From contig DATKMK010000089.1 in the NCBI GenBank assembly GCA_035541895.1, positions 1 through 31,111 of the forward strand: a stretch of 31,111 nucleotides of DNA. Reading direction: 5' to 3'. The notes beneath the pieces are model-generated. The model ran no database searches, was not told the origin of the DNA, and was given only the letters and a program-made list of their open reading frames with translations. Positions 8,161 to 16,724 of the stretch are shown here, piece after piece. Numbering within the stretch: the stretch's first letter is position 1; every line of letters starts with the position of its first letter. This DNA is from DATKMK01 sp035541895 (GTDB taxonomy: Bacteria > Desulfobacterota > Binatia > HRBIN30 > JACQVA1). The position numbers were made by a program, and so were the translations under genes.

Positions 8161-8994
8161 CTACGAAGGATCGAAGCCGACGATCAGGCCGTCGGTAAAC
8201 CAGTGTTGCAGCAGGTCGGCGGCGCGGACGGCGGCGTGATCGGCGCCGACATGCGCGGCCATCGTCTCGCACAGCACGCCAAACGGTTCGCCGCGCGCGG
8301 CGGCGGTCAGCGTCGCAAACTCCTCGGCCGGCACTTCACGGTGCAACACGCGCATGTCGCGGCGCCAGGTTCTGACCCGGGTTGATCGGAACGTCGCCGC
8401 ACCGGGCTGCGTCCCGTTTTGCACCCGCTGCCATGGCTCGAGCACAGCCCAATCGAGCGGCAGTAACTGAAGCGACGGCGTCAGCGTAAGCCGCAGAGTC
8501 GGCCAGGCCTCGGGTGCGATCGCCGCAAATGCGGTCGGGTCGATCACCGCGGCGTCGGCGGCGTCGAAAGTGTTGACCAATGCCCACTCAAATTTCACCA
8601 GATCCGGCACGAACGGATAGTCGGCACTCAATCGGTGCTCGGAAACGAACCCCGGGAGATGTTGGTGGGCATAGCGCAGCGATGGGTGGGTCGGCGGGTG
8701 AGCCAACAGATAGTCCGTGATCAGATTGTGAAATGCGTCCGGGCCGACGACGGCGACAGCGGTGGGAAAATCCTGCTTGATGGCGTCGAGCAGGCGGAAG
8801 AAATACATGTTCGCGTAGATGTCCAAGCGCCGCACGGCCGAGAGCCGCGGATCGCCATTGACGACCGATTCGAGACCGTCGGGGAGCCCCCCGCCGATGT
8901 CGCCGAGCGCGCGGAGCCCGTCGGCCACGCCGCTAGGCGCGGTGATCAGTCGCCACAAGAGGTGCTGCGTCTGCGCCAATGTGAGCGCGGTCAT
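8161..8994 (-). CDS. bufC: HvfC/BufC family protein (DUF2063), partner of the MNIO maturase
   Basis: DUF2063 proteins work with DUF692/MNIO enzymes to modify RiPP precursors, apparently presenting the peptide to the enzyme. The 277 residues show the DUF2063 N-terminal pattern (GDPRLSAVRRLDIYANMYFFRLL then DFPTAVAVVGPDAFHNLITDYL, AHPPTHPSLR, LPGFV) and the C-terminal region with LPLDWAVLEPW, a conserved Arg/Glu-rich middle and a final winged-helix-like part (CETMAAHVGADHAA). The ATG at 8994 overlaps the end of bufB by 62 bp; a start at 9030 in the same frame would overlap further. The overlap implies translational coupling. It is the last gene of the operon, convergent with dusB. Confidence 0.88.
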   Translation of the reverse strand: MTALTLAQTQHLLWRLITAPSGVADGLRALGDIGGGLPDGLESVVNGDPRLSAVRRLDIYANMYFFRLLDAIKQDFPTAVAVVGPDAFHNLITDYLLAHPPTHPSLRYAHQHLPGFVSEHRLSADYPFVPDLVKFEWALVNTFDAADAAVIDPTAFAAIAPEAWPTLRLTLTPSLQLLPLDWAVLEPWQRVQNGTQPGAATFRSTRVRTWRRDMRVLHREVPAEEFATLTAAARGEPFGVLCETMAAHVGADHAAVRAADLLQHWFTDGLIVGFDPS

Positions 8995-9826
8995 GCGGTT
9001 GCTCTTGCAGGCGTCGCGCACGGTCGGCATGAGCCTGCAGTTCCGGGAAATCGGGAATGTGATCGTCCCACTCGATCAGCGTCGACGCACACCCGAAGCG
9101 GTCGAGCGCGTGGCGGTAGAGATCCCACACCGCGTCGGTGACCGGGTGATCGTGGGTGTCGAGCAGGTAGTCGCCGTGATCGCTGTGGCCGGCGAGATGA
9201 AACTGCCACACGCGCGCGGGCGGAATCGCGTTGATGTACTGGATCGAGTCGAAGCGGTGGTTGACGGCGCTGACGTAGATGTTGTTGATGTCGAGCAGGA
9301 CGCCGCAGTCGGCACGGGTGGCGACCTCGGAGAGGAACTCCCACTCGGGAATTGTCGAGTGCCGGAAGGTGAGGTAGCTCGACACGTTCTCGATGGCGAT
9401 CCGCCGGCCGAGAAAGTCTTGAACCCGTTGGAGACGCCCGACGACGTGGGCCAGCGCCTCGTCGGTGAACGGCAACGGGAGCAGATCGTGAAGATTGCGC
9501 CCGCCGACGCCGGTCCAACACAGATGGTCCGAGACCCACGCCGGTTCGAAGCGATCGATCAACGCTCGCAGCGCGGTGAGGTAGTCAAAGTTGAGGGCGT
9601 CCGTGGTACCGATCGACAAGGACACGCCATGCAACACGATCGGGTAGCGTTCGCGGATGCGGGTGAGTGTGTGCAACGGCCGCCCGCCGCGGACCATGAA
9701 GTTTTCCGAGATCACTTCGAACCAGTCGACGGCCGGCCAGTGTTCGAAGATATACGGATAGTGCGGCGTGCGCAGCCCGACCCCGCAGCCCAGCGGTCGC
9801 GGTCGGGAGGTCGTGGGGTCGAACAT
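8933..9826 (-). CDS. bufB: MNIO family (DUF692) bufferin maturase
   Basis: Multinuclear non-heme iron oxidative enzyme of the MbnB/HvfB/BufB family. Characterised members rearrange cysteines in a precursor peptide to oxazolone/thioamide or thiooxazole groups that bind copper. The 297-residue TIM-barrel has the expected metal-ligand motifs: LHGVSLSIG (His66), SDHLCW (Asp100, His101), AIENVSSYL (Glu146), LLDINNIYVSAVNH (Asp179, Asn181), FHLAGHSDHGDYLLDTHDHP (His210, His214) and LIEWDDHIP (Glu252). The start is placed at ATG 9826 (MFDPTTSRPRPLGCGVGL) because the frame further upstream is low-complexity and antisense to nothing conserved. It follows bufA by 43 bp, a gap holding a GC hairpin. No good Shine-Dalgarno is visible for this start. 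Confidence 0.93.
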   Translation of the reverse strand: MFDPTTSRPRPLGCGVGLRTPHYPYIFEHWPAVDWFEVISENFMVRGGRPLHTLTRIRERYPIVLHGVSLSIGTTDALNFDYLTALRALIDRFEPAWVSDHLCWTGVGGRNLHDLLPLPFTDEALAHVVGRLQRVQDFLGRRIAIENVSSYLTFRHSTIPEWEFLSEVATRADCGVLLDINNIYVSAVNHRFDSIQYINAIPPARVWQFHLAGHSDHGDYLLDTHDHPVTDAVWDLYRHALDRFGCASTLIEWDDHIPDFPELQAHADRARRLQEQPHDRAHIGADAAPLVATDHRA

Positions 9827-9833
9827 GAGCGAC

Positions 9834-9861
9834 GGACGGGGCGCGACTCGCGCGCCCGTCC
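9834..9861 (-). promoter_or_regulatory. GC-rich intercistronic hairpin between bufA and bufB
   Basis: Read on the minus strand, GGACGGG and CGCG pair with CGCG and CCCGTCC around a 5-nt loop with a single bulged base, giving an 11-bp stem that is nearly all G-C. It begins 8 bp after the bufA stop and ends 7 nt before the bufB ATG. There is no T-tract, so it is not a simple terminator. Likely roles are stabilising the bufA message 3' end, attenuating transcription into bufB/bufC, or masking the bufB start, all of which would yield more precursor than enzyme. Confidence 0.6.
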
Positions 9862-9869
9862 GGTTCCGA

Positions 9870-10133
9870 TCACTTGCCGACCGTGCCGCCCTTGGCCTTG
9901 CAGTCGGCTTCGCTGGTCTCGATCCAACCTTTACCCTTGCACTCGTTTTTGCCGGCGCAATCGTGGCCGGCCCCACCACATGCGCCCTTGCCCTTGCACG
10001 AGTTGATACCCTCGCAGTGGATTTTGGCCTCGGCCGCGCCTTTCGCGGCGCCCTCTTCCGCCGCCGCGATCCGGGCCGTGAAGATACCGGCAACTGCCGC
10101 CGCGATGACCGCGCCCTTCACTGAGGTCTTCAT
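9870..10133 (-). CDS. bufA: BufA2-type bufferin precursor, Cys-rich periplasmic RiPP metallophore
   Basis: Predicted 87-residue precursor of a ribosomally made, post-translationally modified copper-binding peptide. Residues 1-25 are a clear Sec signal peptide ending ARIAAA. The mature part has six cysteines (40, 46, 52, 59, 65, 78) arranged as two copies of C-x-G-x-N-x-C-K-G-K-G (HCEGINSCKGKGAC and DCAGKNECKGKGW) plus a final Cys78 before a Gly/Lys tail. This Gly/Asn/Lys/Cys pattern is that of the BufA2 group as I recall it. The DUF692 and DUF2063 genes directly downstream confirm the assignment. It has by far the best ribosome site of the operon, as expected for an abundant substrate peptide. 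It is transcribed divergently from rpoD. Which cysteines are modified cannot be told from sequence. Confidence 0.9.
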   Translation of the reverse strand: MKTSVKGAVIAAAVAGIFTARIAAAEEGAAKGAAEAKIHCEGINSCKGKGACGGAGHDCAGKNECKGKGWIETSEADCKAKGGTVGK

Positions 10134-10140
10134 CTGTCAT

Positions 10141-10147
10141 CCTCCTT
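10141..10147 (-). promoter_or_regulatory. Strong Shine-Dalgarno of bufA
   Basis: AAGGAGG on the minus strand, 7 nt before the bufA ATG. It is a near-perfect match to the anti-SD, stronger than the poor sites of bufB and bufC, and it fixes the bufA start. Confidence 0.85.
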
Positions 10148-10350
10148 TTCCTCACCGAGCCGTTCGACCCGATGGTTCTAGCGGAATCGCGCCCCAGGGC
10201 CGCGACCGCGAAACGATTTGCGCGAACCTGGTTGGTACGCGCTCAGCTCCGACGTAAGGCGGCCAATCTACCTGCGCCCGACGGCGGCTGCAATCACCGG
10301 TGGTGTGCGATCGCGGAGCGGATGCGCGTTTTTTTTCTGCGCAAAGGCCC

Positions 10351-10378
10351 TTGACTCTCTACAGGTGGCCATTTAAAA
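10351..10378 (+). promoter_or_regulatory. Candidate sigma70 promoter for rpoD
   Basis: TTGACT at 10351-10356, then 16 bp, then TTAAAA at 10373-10378, within an AT-rich patch that stands out in this GC-rich region. A T8 tract about 14 bp upstream could act as an UP element. This would leave a leader of about 120 nt before the GTG start of rpoD. Confidence 0.45.
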
Positions 10379-10505
10379 GGATCGCTATCGACAACACGCA
10401 AGATGAGTCGACCCTTGCCCTAACGAGCAGGACCGAGACGTTTTGCCGCCAATTGTTCGTGTTCACACCCTAATGCAGATTGAGCAGTCCCAGGCTTGAG
10501 CGCAC

Positions 10506-12356
<1,851 letters not shown>

Positions 12357-12391
12357 CCCGACCAGCGTGTGCCTCGTGTGGAGGAAGTAGC

Positions 12392-12547
12392 ATGATCAAA
12401 CAGAACTTGGAGAAGGAGCTGCGCAAGTGGCGTGAAGCGCGGGCCCGCAAGCAGAGCGGGCGCCAAGCTCCAACCGACCGTCGCACGGTGCGGGTGAATG
12501 GGCAGGAGGTGGTGGTGATTACCAAGCCGAAAAGGGCTCTCGCCTAG
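12392..12547 (+). CDS. Small basic protein downstream of rpoD, hypothetical
   Basis: A 51-residue frame (MIKQNLEKELRKWREARARK ... VRVNGQEVVVITKPKR) starting 35 bp after rpoD with GGAGG 7 nt upstream of its ATG. It has a charged amphipathic helix in the first 20 residues and then a predicted beta hairpin (RTVRVNGQEVVVITK). It lies in the same direction and could share the rpoD transcript. I recognise no family. The ribosome site and biased composition favour a real gene. Confidence 0.55.
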   Translation: MIKQNLEKELRKWREARARKQSGRQAPTDRRTVRVNGQEVVVITKPKRALA

Positions 12548-12727
12548 CTCAGAATTCTGGGCGGCGGTCGAGCCGTTCCCCCTCTCCCTGATCCTTCCAT
12601 TTCGCAACATCAAGACGGCAGGTGATCGGTCACCAAGCCGGCGCCGAGGTGCGTCTTGCTGTCGCATCGATTGACGCATTGCCGATCGGCACGTAAGGAA
12701 TACTCGCCGAAGCTGTGAGGCGGCGTC

Positions 12728-13036
12728 ATGCGTGGGTGGATCCTGACGTGGTTTCTGGGTGTGACCGTACTGGCGACCCCTTCGATTCCAACCCCATCGC
12801 GAACCCCACACCTGAACTGCGCTGCGATTCGCGCCGCGTTAGCACGGGGTAGATCGCTGGCCGAAGTGGCGGTGGAGTACCACACCTCCACGCGATTGGT
12901 GTTGCTTTGCCAGCAGGAGAAGCGGCATCGGCAACATGGCTTTCAGATGGTGAGGACCCGAACCCCGATCCCTGAACGCACGGACGTTCCAACGCCACTG
13001 TTTCGCCCCCCGGAACGCCCACCCCGACCGCAGTAA
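12728..13036 (+). CDS. Hypothetical secreted small protein
   Basis: A 102-residue frame beginning MRGWILTWFLGVTVLATPS, which reads as a short signal peptide, followed by a segment with helix-turn-helix-like spacing (CAAIRAALARGRSLAEVAVE) and a Pro/Arg-rich tail ending PPERPPRPQ. AGGCGG stands about 4-9 nt before the ATG. No family recognised. The region upstream (12548-12727) has no gene. Confidence 0.5.
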   Translation: MRGWILTWFLGVTVLATPSIPTPSRTPHLNCAAIRAALARGRSLAEVAVEYHTSTRLVLLCQQEKRHRQHGFQMVRTRTPIPERTDVPTPLFRPPERPPRPQ

Positions 13037-13096
13037 GTCATCGTCGTCAGCGCCGGCGCTTGCCTCGCTATCCGCGCGCGCGTACGCTTGGCATTG

Positions 13097-13927
13097 ATGC
13101 GACGCACTCTTGTGTCCCACAGCGGTCTGCTTGCGGCGACGATGCTGCTACTGCCGGCAACCGCCATGGCCGGCGCCGTCCACTACGTGCTTGTCGCCGG
13201 CAGCACCATCACGCCGATCTGCCGCACGTGCGGGCCGACGACGCCTCCGACCCAGCCGCTCACCGGAGTTTTTGATGTGACGCTGCTGCCCGTACCGGGC
13301 GGCGAGGCGGTCACGGCGATCACCGGTGTCGAGCTGCAGGCGGAATCGTTTACGATCAGGGGCTCCGGATTCTTTCAGCACGATCCCGAGGGCGGCTTGG
13401 TGATGGAGGTCCACGTCAACGGCGTTGACGTCACGCTGCGCAGCGATCACCGACCGCAACTGGAGCCCGCGTCGCTCTCGGCCACCGTGGCGTCTGCCGC
13501 GGGCCAAGGGGTTGGATACCTTGTGGTGTTGGTGGCACACGTGGAGACCGACGACCAACCCGATGCAGACGGGGACTCGATTGCCGATTCCCGGGACAAC
13601 TGTCCGGGGGTGCCCAATTTCGATCAACACGATGCCGATGGGGACGGCGTTGGCGATGCGTGCGACAACTGCCCCGCCACCGCAAGCGGCGCGGTCGTGT
13701 TGCCGACCGGCTGCAGTGTCGCTCAAGTGTGTCCGTGTGAAGGGCCTGCGCCGGACGTGCAATGGTCCGATCAGCACGCCTACGTGCGGTGCGTGGCGCG
13801 CGCGTTGCGCACCCTGCGACGTGACGGGAAGATTTCACGCCACGAGGTGGCGATACAGGTGGACGATGCGGTCCGATCCGGCTGTGGCCGAACCGCGTTA
13901 GCCAGCGCGATCGGGTTGGGTCGATAA
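13097..13927 (+). CDS. Secreted protein with thrombospondin type 3 (calcium-binding) repeats
   Basis: 276 residues with a signal peptide (LLAATMLLLPATAMAGA). Residues about 30-150 form a beta-rich domain of unknown type. Residues 154-193 are two thrombospondin type 3 repeats (DADGDSIADSRDNCP and DADGDGVGDACDNCP) whose Asp ligands bind calcium and whose cysteines pair. The C-terminal 70 residues have further cysteines (CSVAQVCPC, CVARALRTL), a helical region resembling a short dockerin-like or cytochrome-free tail. The ATG at 13097 is preferred; TTG at 13088 would add three residues. The role is probably extracellular or outer-surface; no partner is apparent. It is convergent with the microprotein at 13936. 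Confidence 0.75.
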   Translation: MRRTLVSHSGLLAATMLLLPATAMAGAVHYVLVAGSTITPICRTCGPTTPPTQPLTGVFDVTLLPVPGGEAVTAITGVELQAESFTIRGSGFFQHDPEGGLVMEVHVNGVDVTLRSDHRPQLEPASLSATVASAAGQGVGYLVVLVAHVETDDQPDADGDSIADSRDNCPGVPNFDQHDADGDGVGDACDNCPATASGAVVLPTGCSVAQVCPCEGPAPDVQWSDQHAYVRCVARALRTLRRDGKISRHEVAIQVDDAVRSGCGRTALASAIGLGR

Positions 13928-13935
13928 GCTCGCAC

Positions 13936-14106
13936 TCATCGCTTGCCAGCCGTCTTGGCGCTGCTTGAGCCGCCGTAGCCGTGGGTCGACTCGACCGCGT
14001 ATGTCGTCGCGTTGTTGAGATAGGCGAGAATTCCGGGGGCGTCGAAGTAGCGATAGCAGTAGAGCGACGCTGCGCCCAGAATCAGCCCGTAAATGAACTC
14101 GCGCAT
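13936..14106 (-). CDS. 56-residue single-pass membrane microprotein
   Basis: The frame reads MREFIYGLILGAASLYCYRY then FDAPGILAYLNNATTYAVES and ends in a Gly/Ser-rich tail and Lys-Arg. Residues 4-18 form one hydrophobic segment with an N-terminal charged start; the rest is polar, so one inner-membrane helix is likely. A purine-rich AGAAGGG lies about 8 nt before the ATG. The conserved-looking aromatic block YCYRYFD and tidy fit between neighbours argue for a true gene. Family not recognised. It starts 90 bp after the stalk-protein stop on the same strand. Confidence 0.6.
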   Translation of the reverse strand: MREFIYGLILGAASLYCYRYFDAPGILAYLNNATTYAVESTHGYGGSSSAKTAGKR

Positions 14107-14195
14107 GCCAACGCCCTTCTCTGCCGCATCATCCTAGCCAGGTGTGGATTGGTGGTAAAGCGCGAACTTCCACCGCGGCCGAGCGGCGAACAGGA

Positions 14196-15662
14196 CTAGG
14201 GCAACTGAATCGTCGCCGAGGCGCCGCCTTCGAGGTACGGCTCGTTGGCGGATACCGATGGCTGATTCGCGATGCCGTTGAAGCGATCGATCACCAACCC
14301 GATCACCGGCACGTCGACGCCGCGCGCAATGAGATGCGCGGTGTCGGTGCCGAGATTCTTGAGCGGGCTGATCGTACTGAAGCGACGGCGAACCGTGCAC
14401 TGCAGCGACACCGATCCGGACAGCGACTGCTCGAACTCATTGATCACATTCAGTGAGATCTGCGTGCTCGTCGGACCGTACAGCACGTTCTCCGTGCACG
14501 GAACCAGCAGCAACTCGCTGTTCGACCCCGCTTGATTGGTTAGCACATGAAAGTGCAGTCGATCGGGGCATTGCTCGTAGGTCACGCCGTCCAGATTGAA
14601 GACGCCGGTGAAATCGCCCGGTGTGAGCCGCCGGAAGCCGATCGCCGTGTAGCCGACAGTCTCCGGTCCGCTGGTCAGACCCGCAACCGGGGTCGGCGAG
14701 ATGGTCGATACCAATGCGCGCCCCTGCAGCGCGTTATGTGAGTTCAGATCGGGCAGAATCGGTTGGGTCGCGCACTTCAACTCGCCGCTGCCGCGAAATG
14801 GCGGAATCGCGGTGGCCGAGAAGAACGTGTGGAACCCCTGACTGACCATCCATGAGAGCGGCTGGTTGGCGGTCAATTGCACGAAGAAATCGGTCTCGCT
14901 GCAGGTCGTGCCGTCGATATAGACGCACATGACCGACACCGTGGCTGCGGTCAGATTGACCAGCTCGACCCGCGTGTCGCGCGGCGTCCCGCCGCTGTCG
15001 GCTTCGACCAGCGGAAACACCAACAAGGCCGACGGCAGCTTTTGCGCCGGGCCGGTTCCCACTACGGCCGGCAATGCGAGTGCATTGCCCGAGTTGAGCG
15101 TCGGGGTTGCAACGGCGATCGACGTTTCGGTCGCCGTCGGCTTCGGCCGCGGCGTGAACGTGCTGGTCGGCGTGCCGGTTTGGGTCCGTGTGAACGTCGT
15201 AGTCGGGGTCGACGTAGGGGTTGCAGTCGGCCGCGGCGTGAACGTGTTCGTCGGGGTCGTTGTCGGCACTCGCGTCCACGTCAACGTCGGTGTTGCCGTC
15301 GGCCTGAGTGTGAAGGTCAGAGTAGGGGTCGCGGTTGGTTTGCGCGTGAACGAGGACGTCGGAGTCGAACTCGGTGTCCGGGTGAACGTTCGGGTCGGGG
15401 TCGAAGTTGGCGTGGCGCTCGGACGCGGGCTGTTGCTCGGGCTCGGCGAGATCGTGGGTGTCCGCGTGATGGTCGCACTCACCGTCGCCGTCAACGTCGT
15501 TGTGGGTTGCGTCGTGTTGGTGATGGTCGGACTGAGTGTCGGCCGACGAGTAACCGTCGGTGCGGGCGTCCCGTCCACCGGCACGATTGCCGGGGCAAGC
15601 AGCGACCCGATTTGCTGAAAGAACAGCAGCAGGGCACTCAGGAAATTGGCGAACGATCCCAT
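14196..15662 (-). CDS. Surface/secreted protein with Thr/Pro-rich stalk, paralogue of the upstream gene
   Basis: 488 residues. Residues 5-26 are hydrophobic (FLSALLLFFQQIGSLLAPAI), a signal peptide or membrane anchor. Residues about 32-188 are a low-complexity Thr/Pro/Ser stalk containing roughly 12-residue repeats of the form TPTxxFTxRPTA. Residues about 205-488 are a globular domain closely similar to the protein encoded just upstream: shared AQKLPSAL, DTRVE-VNLTA, QPLSW, GVTYEQCPDRLHF, INEFEQS and DTAH-I-RG motifs, plus paired cysteines. The stalk resembles mucin-like linkers that carry a domain away from the cell surface. The gene begins 6 bp after the upstream paralogue's stop, so the two form an operon from a tandem duplication. 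Function unknown. Confidence 0.8.
   Translation of the reverse strand: MGSFANFLSALLLFFQQIGSLLAPAIVPVDGTPAPTVTRRPTLSPTITNTTQPTTTLTATVSATITRTPTISPSPSNSPRPSATPTSTPTRTFTRTPSSTPTSSFTRKPTATPTLTFTLRPTATPTLTWTRVPTTTPTNTFTPRPTATPTSTPTTTFTRTQTGTPTSTFTPRPKPTATETSIAVATPTLNSGNALALPAVVGTGPAQKLPSALLVFPLVEADSGGTPRDTRVELVNLTAATVSVMCVYIDGTTCSETDFFVQLTANQPLSWMVSQGFHTFFSATAIPPFRGSGELKCATQPILPDLNSHNALQGRALVSTISPTPVAGLTSGPETVGYTAIGFRRLTPGDFTGVFNLDGVTYEQCPDRLHFHVLTNQAGSNSELLLVPCTENVLYGPTSTQISLNVINEFEQSLSGSVSLQCTVRRRFSTISPLKNLGTDTAHLIARGVDVPVIGLVIDRFNGIANQPSVSANEPYLEGGASATIQLP
15138..15401 (-). repeat. Imperfect 36-bp tandem repeats encoding TPTxxFTxRPTA
   Basis: About seven in-frame copies encode TPTRTFTRTPSS, TPTSSFTRKPTA, TPTLTFTLRPTA, TPTLTWTRVPTT, TPTNTFTPRPTA, a 16-residue variant and TPTSTFTPRPKP. 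DNA copies have diverged more than the protein, which points to selection for the Thr/Pro pattern. Confidence 0.8.
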
Positions 15663-15668
15663 GGCACC

Positions 15669-16595
15669 TTAGGGGAATGTCACCGTCGCCGACCGGCCGC
15701 CTTGAAACGACGGGTCGTTCGCCGCGGTCAGCGGGGCGCCGTTGAAGGTGAACTGATCGATTCCCAGACCGATAAGCGACAATCCGCCGCGCACGATGAC
15801 ATGGGCGGTGTCGCTTCCCAGCGCTGTGCGATCGAGGGTGCTCGCCACATCCGTGAGCTTCCGCCGATCGTAGCACTTGAATTTGATGGCCGCGGAAAAG
15901 GATTGCTCGAACTCGTTGATGATCGTCAAGCTGACGTTCGGCTGACTCGGAGTCTGCGTCAACAAATCCTGCGTGCACGGCACCAGAATCAGTTCGCTCT
16001 CCGATTGTCCGGCGACTTGGCCCAGCAGCGTGAAGTGGAGGCGGTCTGGGCATTGCTCGTACGTGACTCCGTCGAGCGGCATCGCGCCGGTGTAGTCGCC
16101 GTCCGTCAATCGCCGAAACGCGGTCGCGCTGTAGCCGACGCTGGTTCCGTCGGACCCGAACACCACGGCGCGCGCCTGCAACGCGTTGTGGAATTCCACC
16201 TGCGGGAGTCGGGCGATCACGGCGCACTTCATCTCGCCGCGGCCGTAGAAACCGGGGACGCGGCTGAAGGTCCGGATGTCGTTGTAACCCTCGCTCGCCA
16301 GCCACGAGAGCGGCTGGTACGGCGTCATGGTGAGGAAGAAGCCGATCTCGTTGCAGCTCGTGCTGTCGACGTAAAAGCACTGCAAATCGACGGAGTTCGC
16401 GGTCAGGTTCACCACTTCGACACGAGTGTCGCGGCTCACGCCGTCGGAACCGTTGGTGCCGCTGTCGATCAGCGGCAAGACGACCAACGCCGATGGCAGC
16501 TTTTGTGCCGGCGGACCGGTCTGAGCGCCGGCCACACCGGTGACCCCCAACGCGGCTCCGAGAGCAAGCGCCAAGATTTTGTACCACGTCATCAT
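15669..16595 (-). CDS. Secreted protein, stalkless paralogue of the downstream gene
   Basis: 308 residues with a signal peptide (MMTWYKILALALGAALGVTG, cleavage near AGA-QTG). The mature part starts at once with PPAQKLPSALVVLPLI, without any stalk. It keeps the shared family motifs (VSRDTRVEVVNLTANSV, QPLSWLASEG, GVTYEQCPDRLHFTLLG, INEFEQSFSA, SDTAHVIVRGG) and cysteine positions of the neighbour. The ATG at 16595 has a GGTGG 6 nt upstream; ATG at 16601 is an alternative. The family is unknown to me beyond this pair. It is divergent from the Nudix gene. Confidence 0.8.
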   Translation of the reverse strand: MMTWYKILALALGAALGVTGVAGAQTGPPAQKLPSALVVLPLIDSGTNGSDGVSRDTRVEVVNLTANSVDLQCFYVDSTSCNEIGFFLTMTPYQPLSWLASEGYNDIRTFSRVPGFYGRGEMKCAVIARLPQVEFHNALQARAVVFGSDGTSVGYSATAFRRLTDGDYTGAMPLDGVTYEQCPDRLHFTLLGQVAGQSESELILVPCTQDLLTQTPSQPNVSLTIINEFEQSFSAAIKFKCYDRRKLTDVASTLDRTALGSDTAHVIVRGGLSLIGLGIDQFTFNGAPLTAANDPSFQGGRSATVTFP

Positions 16596-16724
16596 CAACA
16601 TCCACCCGCCCGATTCCGCGACCGAGCAGAGCCGCATCGTAAACGCGACCTTTCCGTAAATCAACTCAAAAGCCTGTGGCCGGGAAAGTTTGGCGCAACG
16701 TGCTGATCTCGCTATGGTAGTGCG

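Larger units (their letters stand above)
10134..10505. other. 372-bp divergent intergenic region between bufA and rpoD
   Basis: Contains the bufA ribosome site at the left, a T8 tract at 10329-10336 within a short TGCGC/GCGCA inverted repeat, and a sigma70-like promoter toward rpoD. I found no clear -35/-10 pair facing bufA and no recognisable metal-regulator operator. Confidence 0.5.

Noticed and set aside
8819..10006. 395-codon plus-strand open frame
   Set aside because: It is antisense to bufB and bufC, whose motifs are clear.
15138..15401. Tandem 36-bp repeats as a possible CRISPR array
   Set aside because: Copies are imperfect, contiguous and in frame with a Thr/Pro protein, with no spacers.
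14734..16605. 623-codon minus-strand open frame
   Set aside because: It overlaps the two paralogues in another frame, with His/Arg/Asp-rich composition typical of a GC-rich shadow frame.
14877..16706. 609-codon plus-strand open frame
   Set aside because: It is antisense to the two paralogous secreted proteins, is Arg/Gly-rich, and starts and stops bear no relation to ribosome sites.
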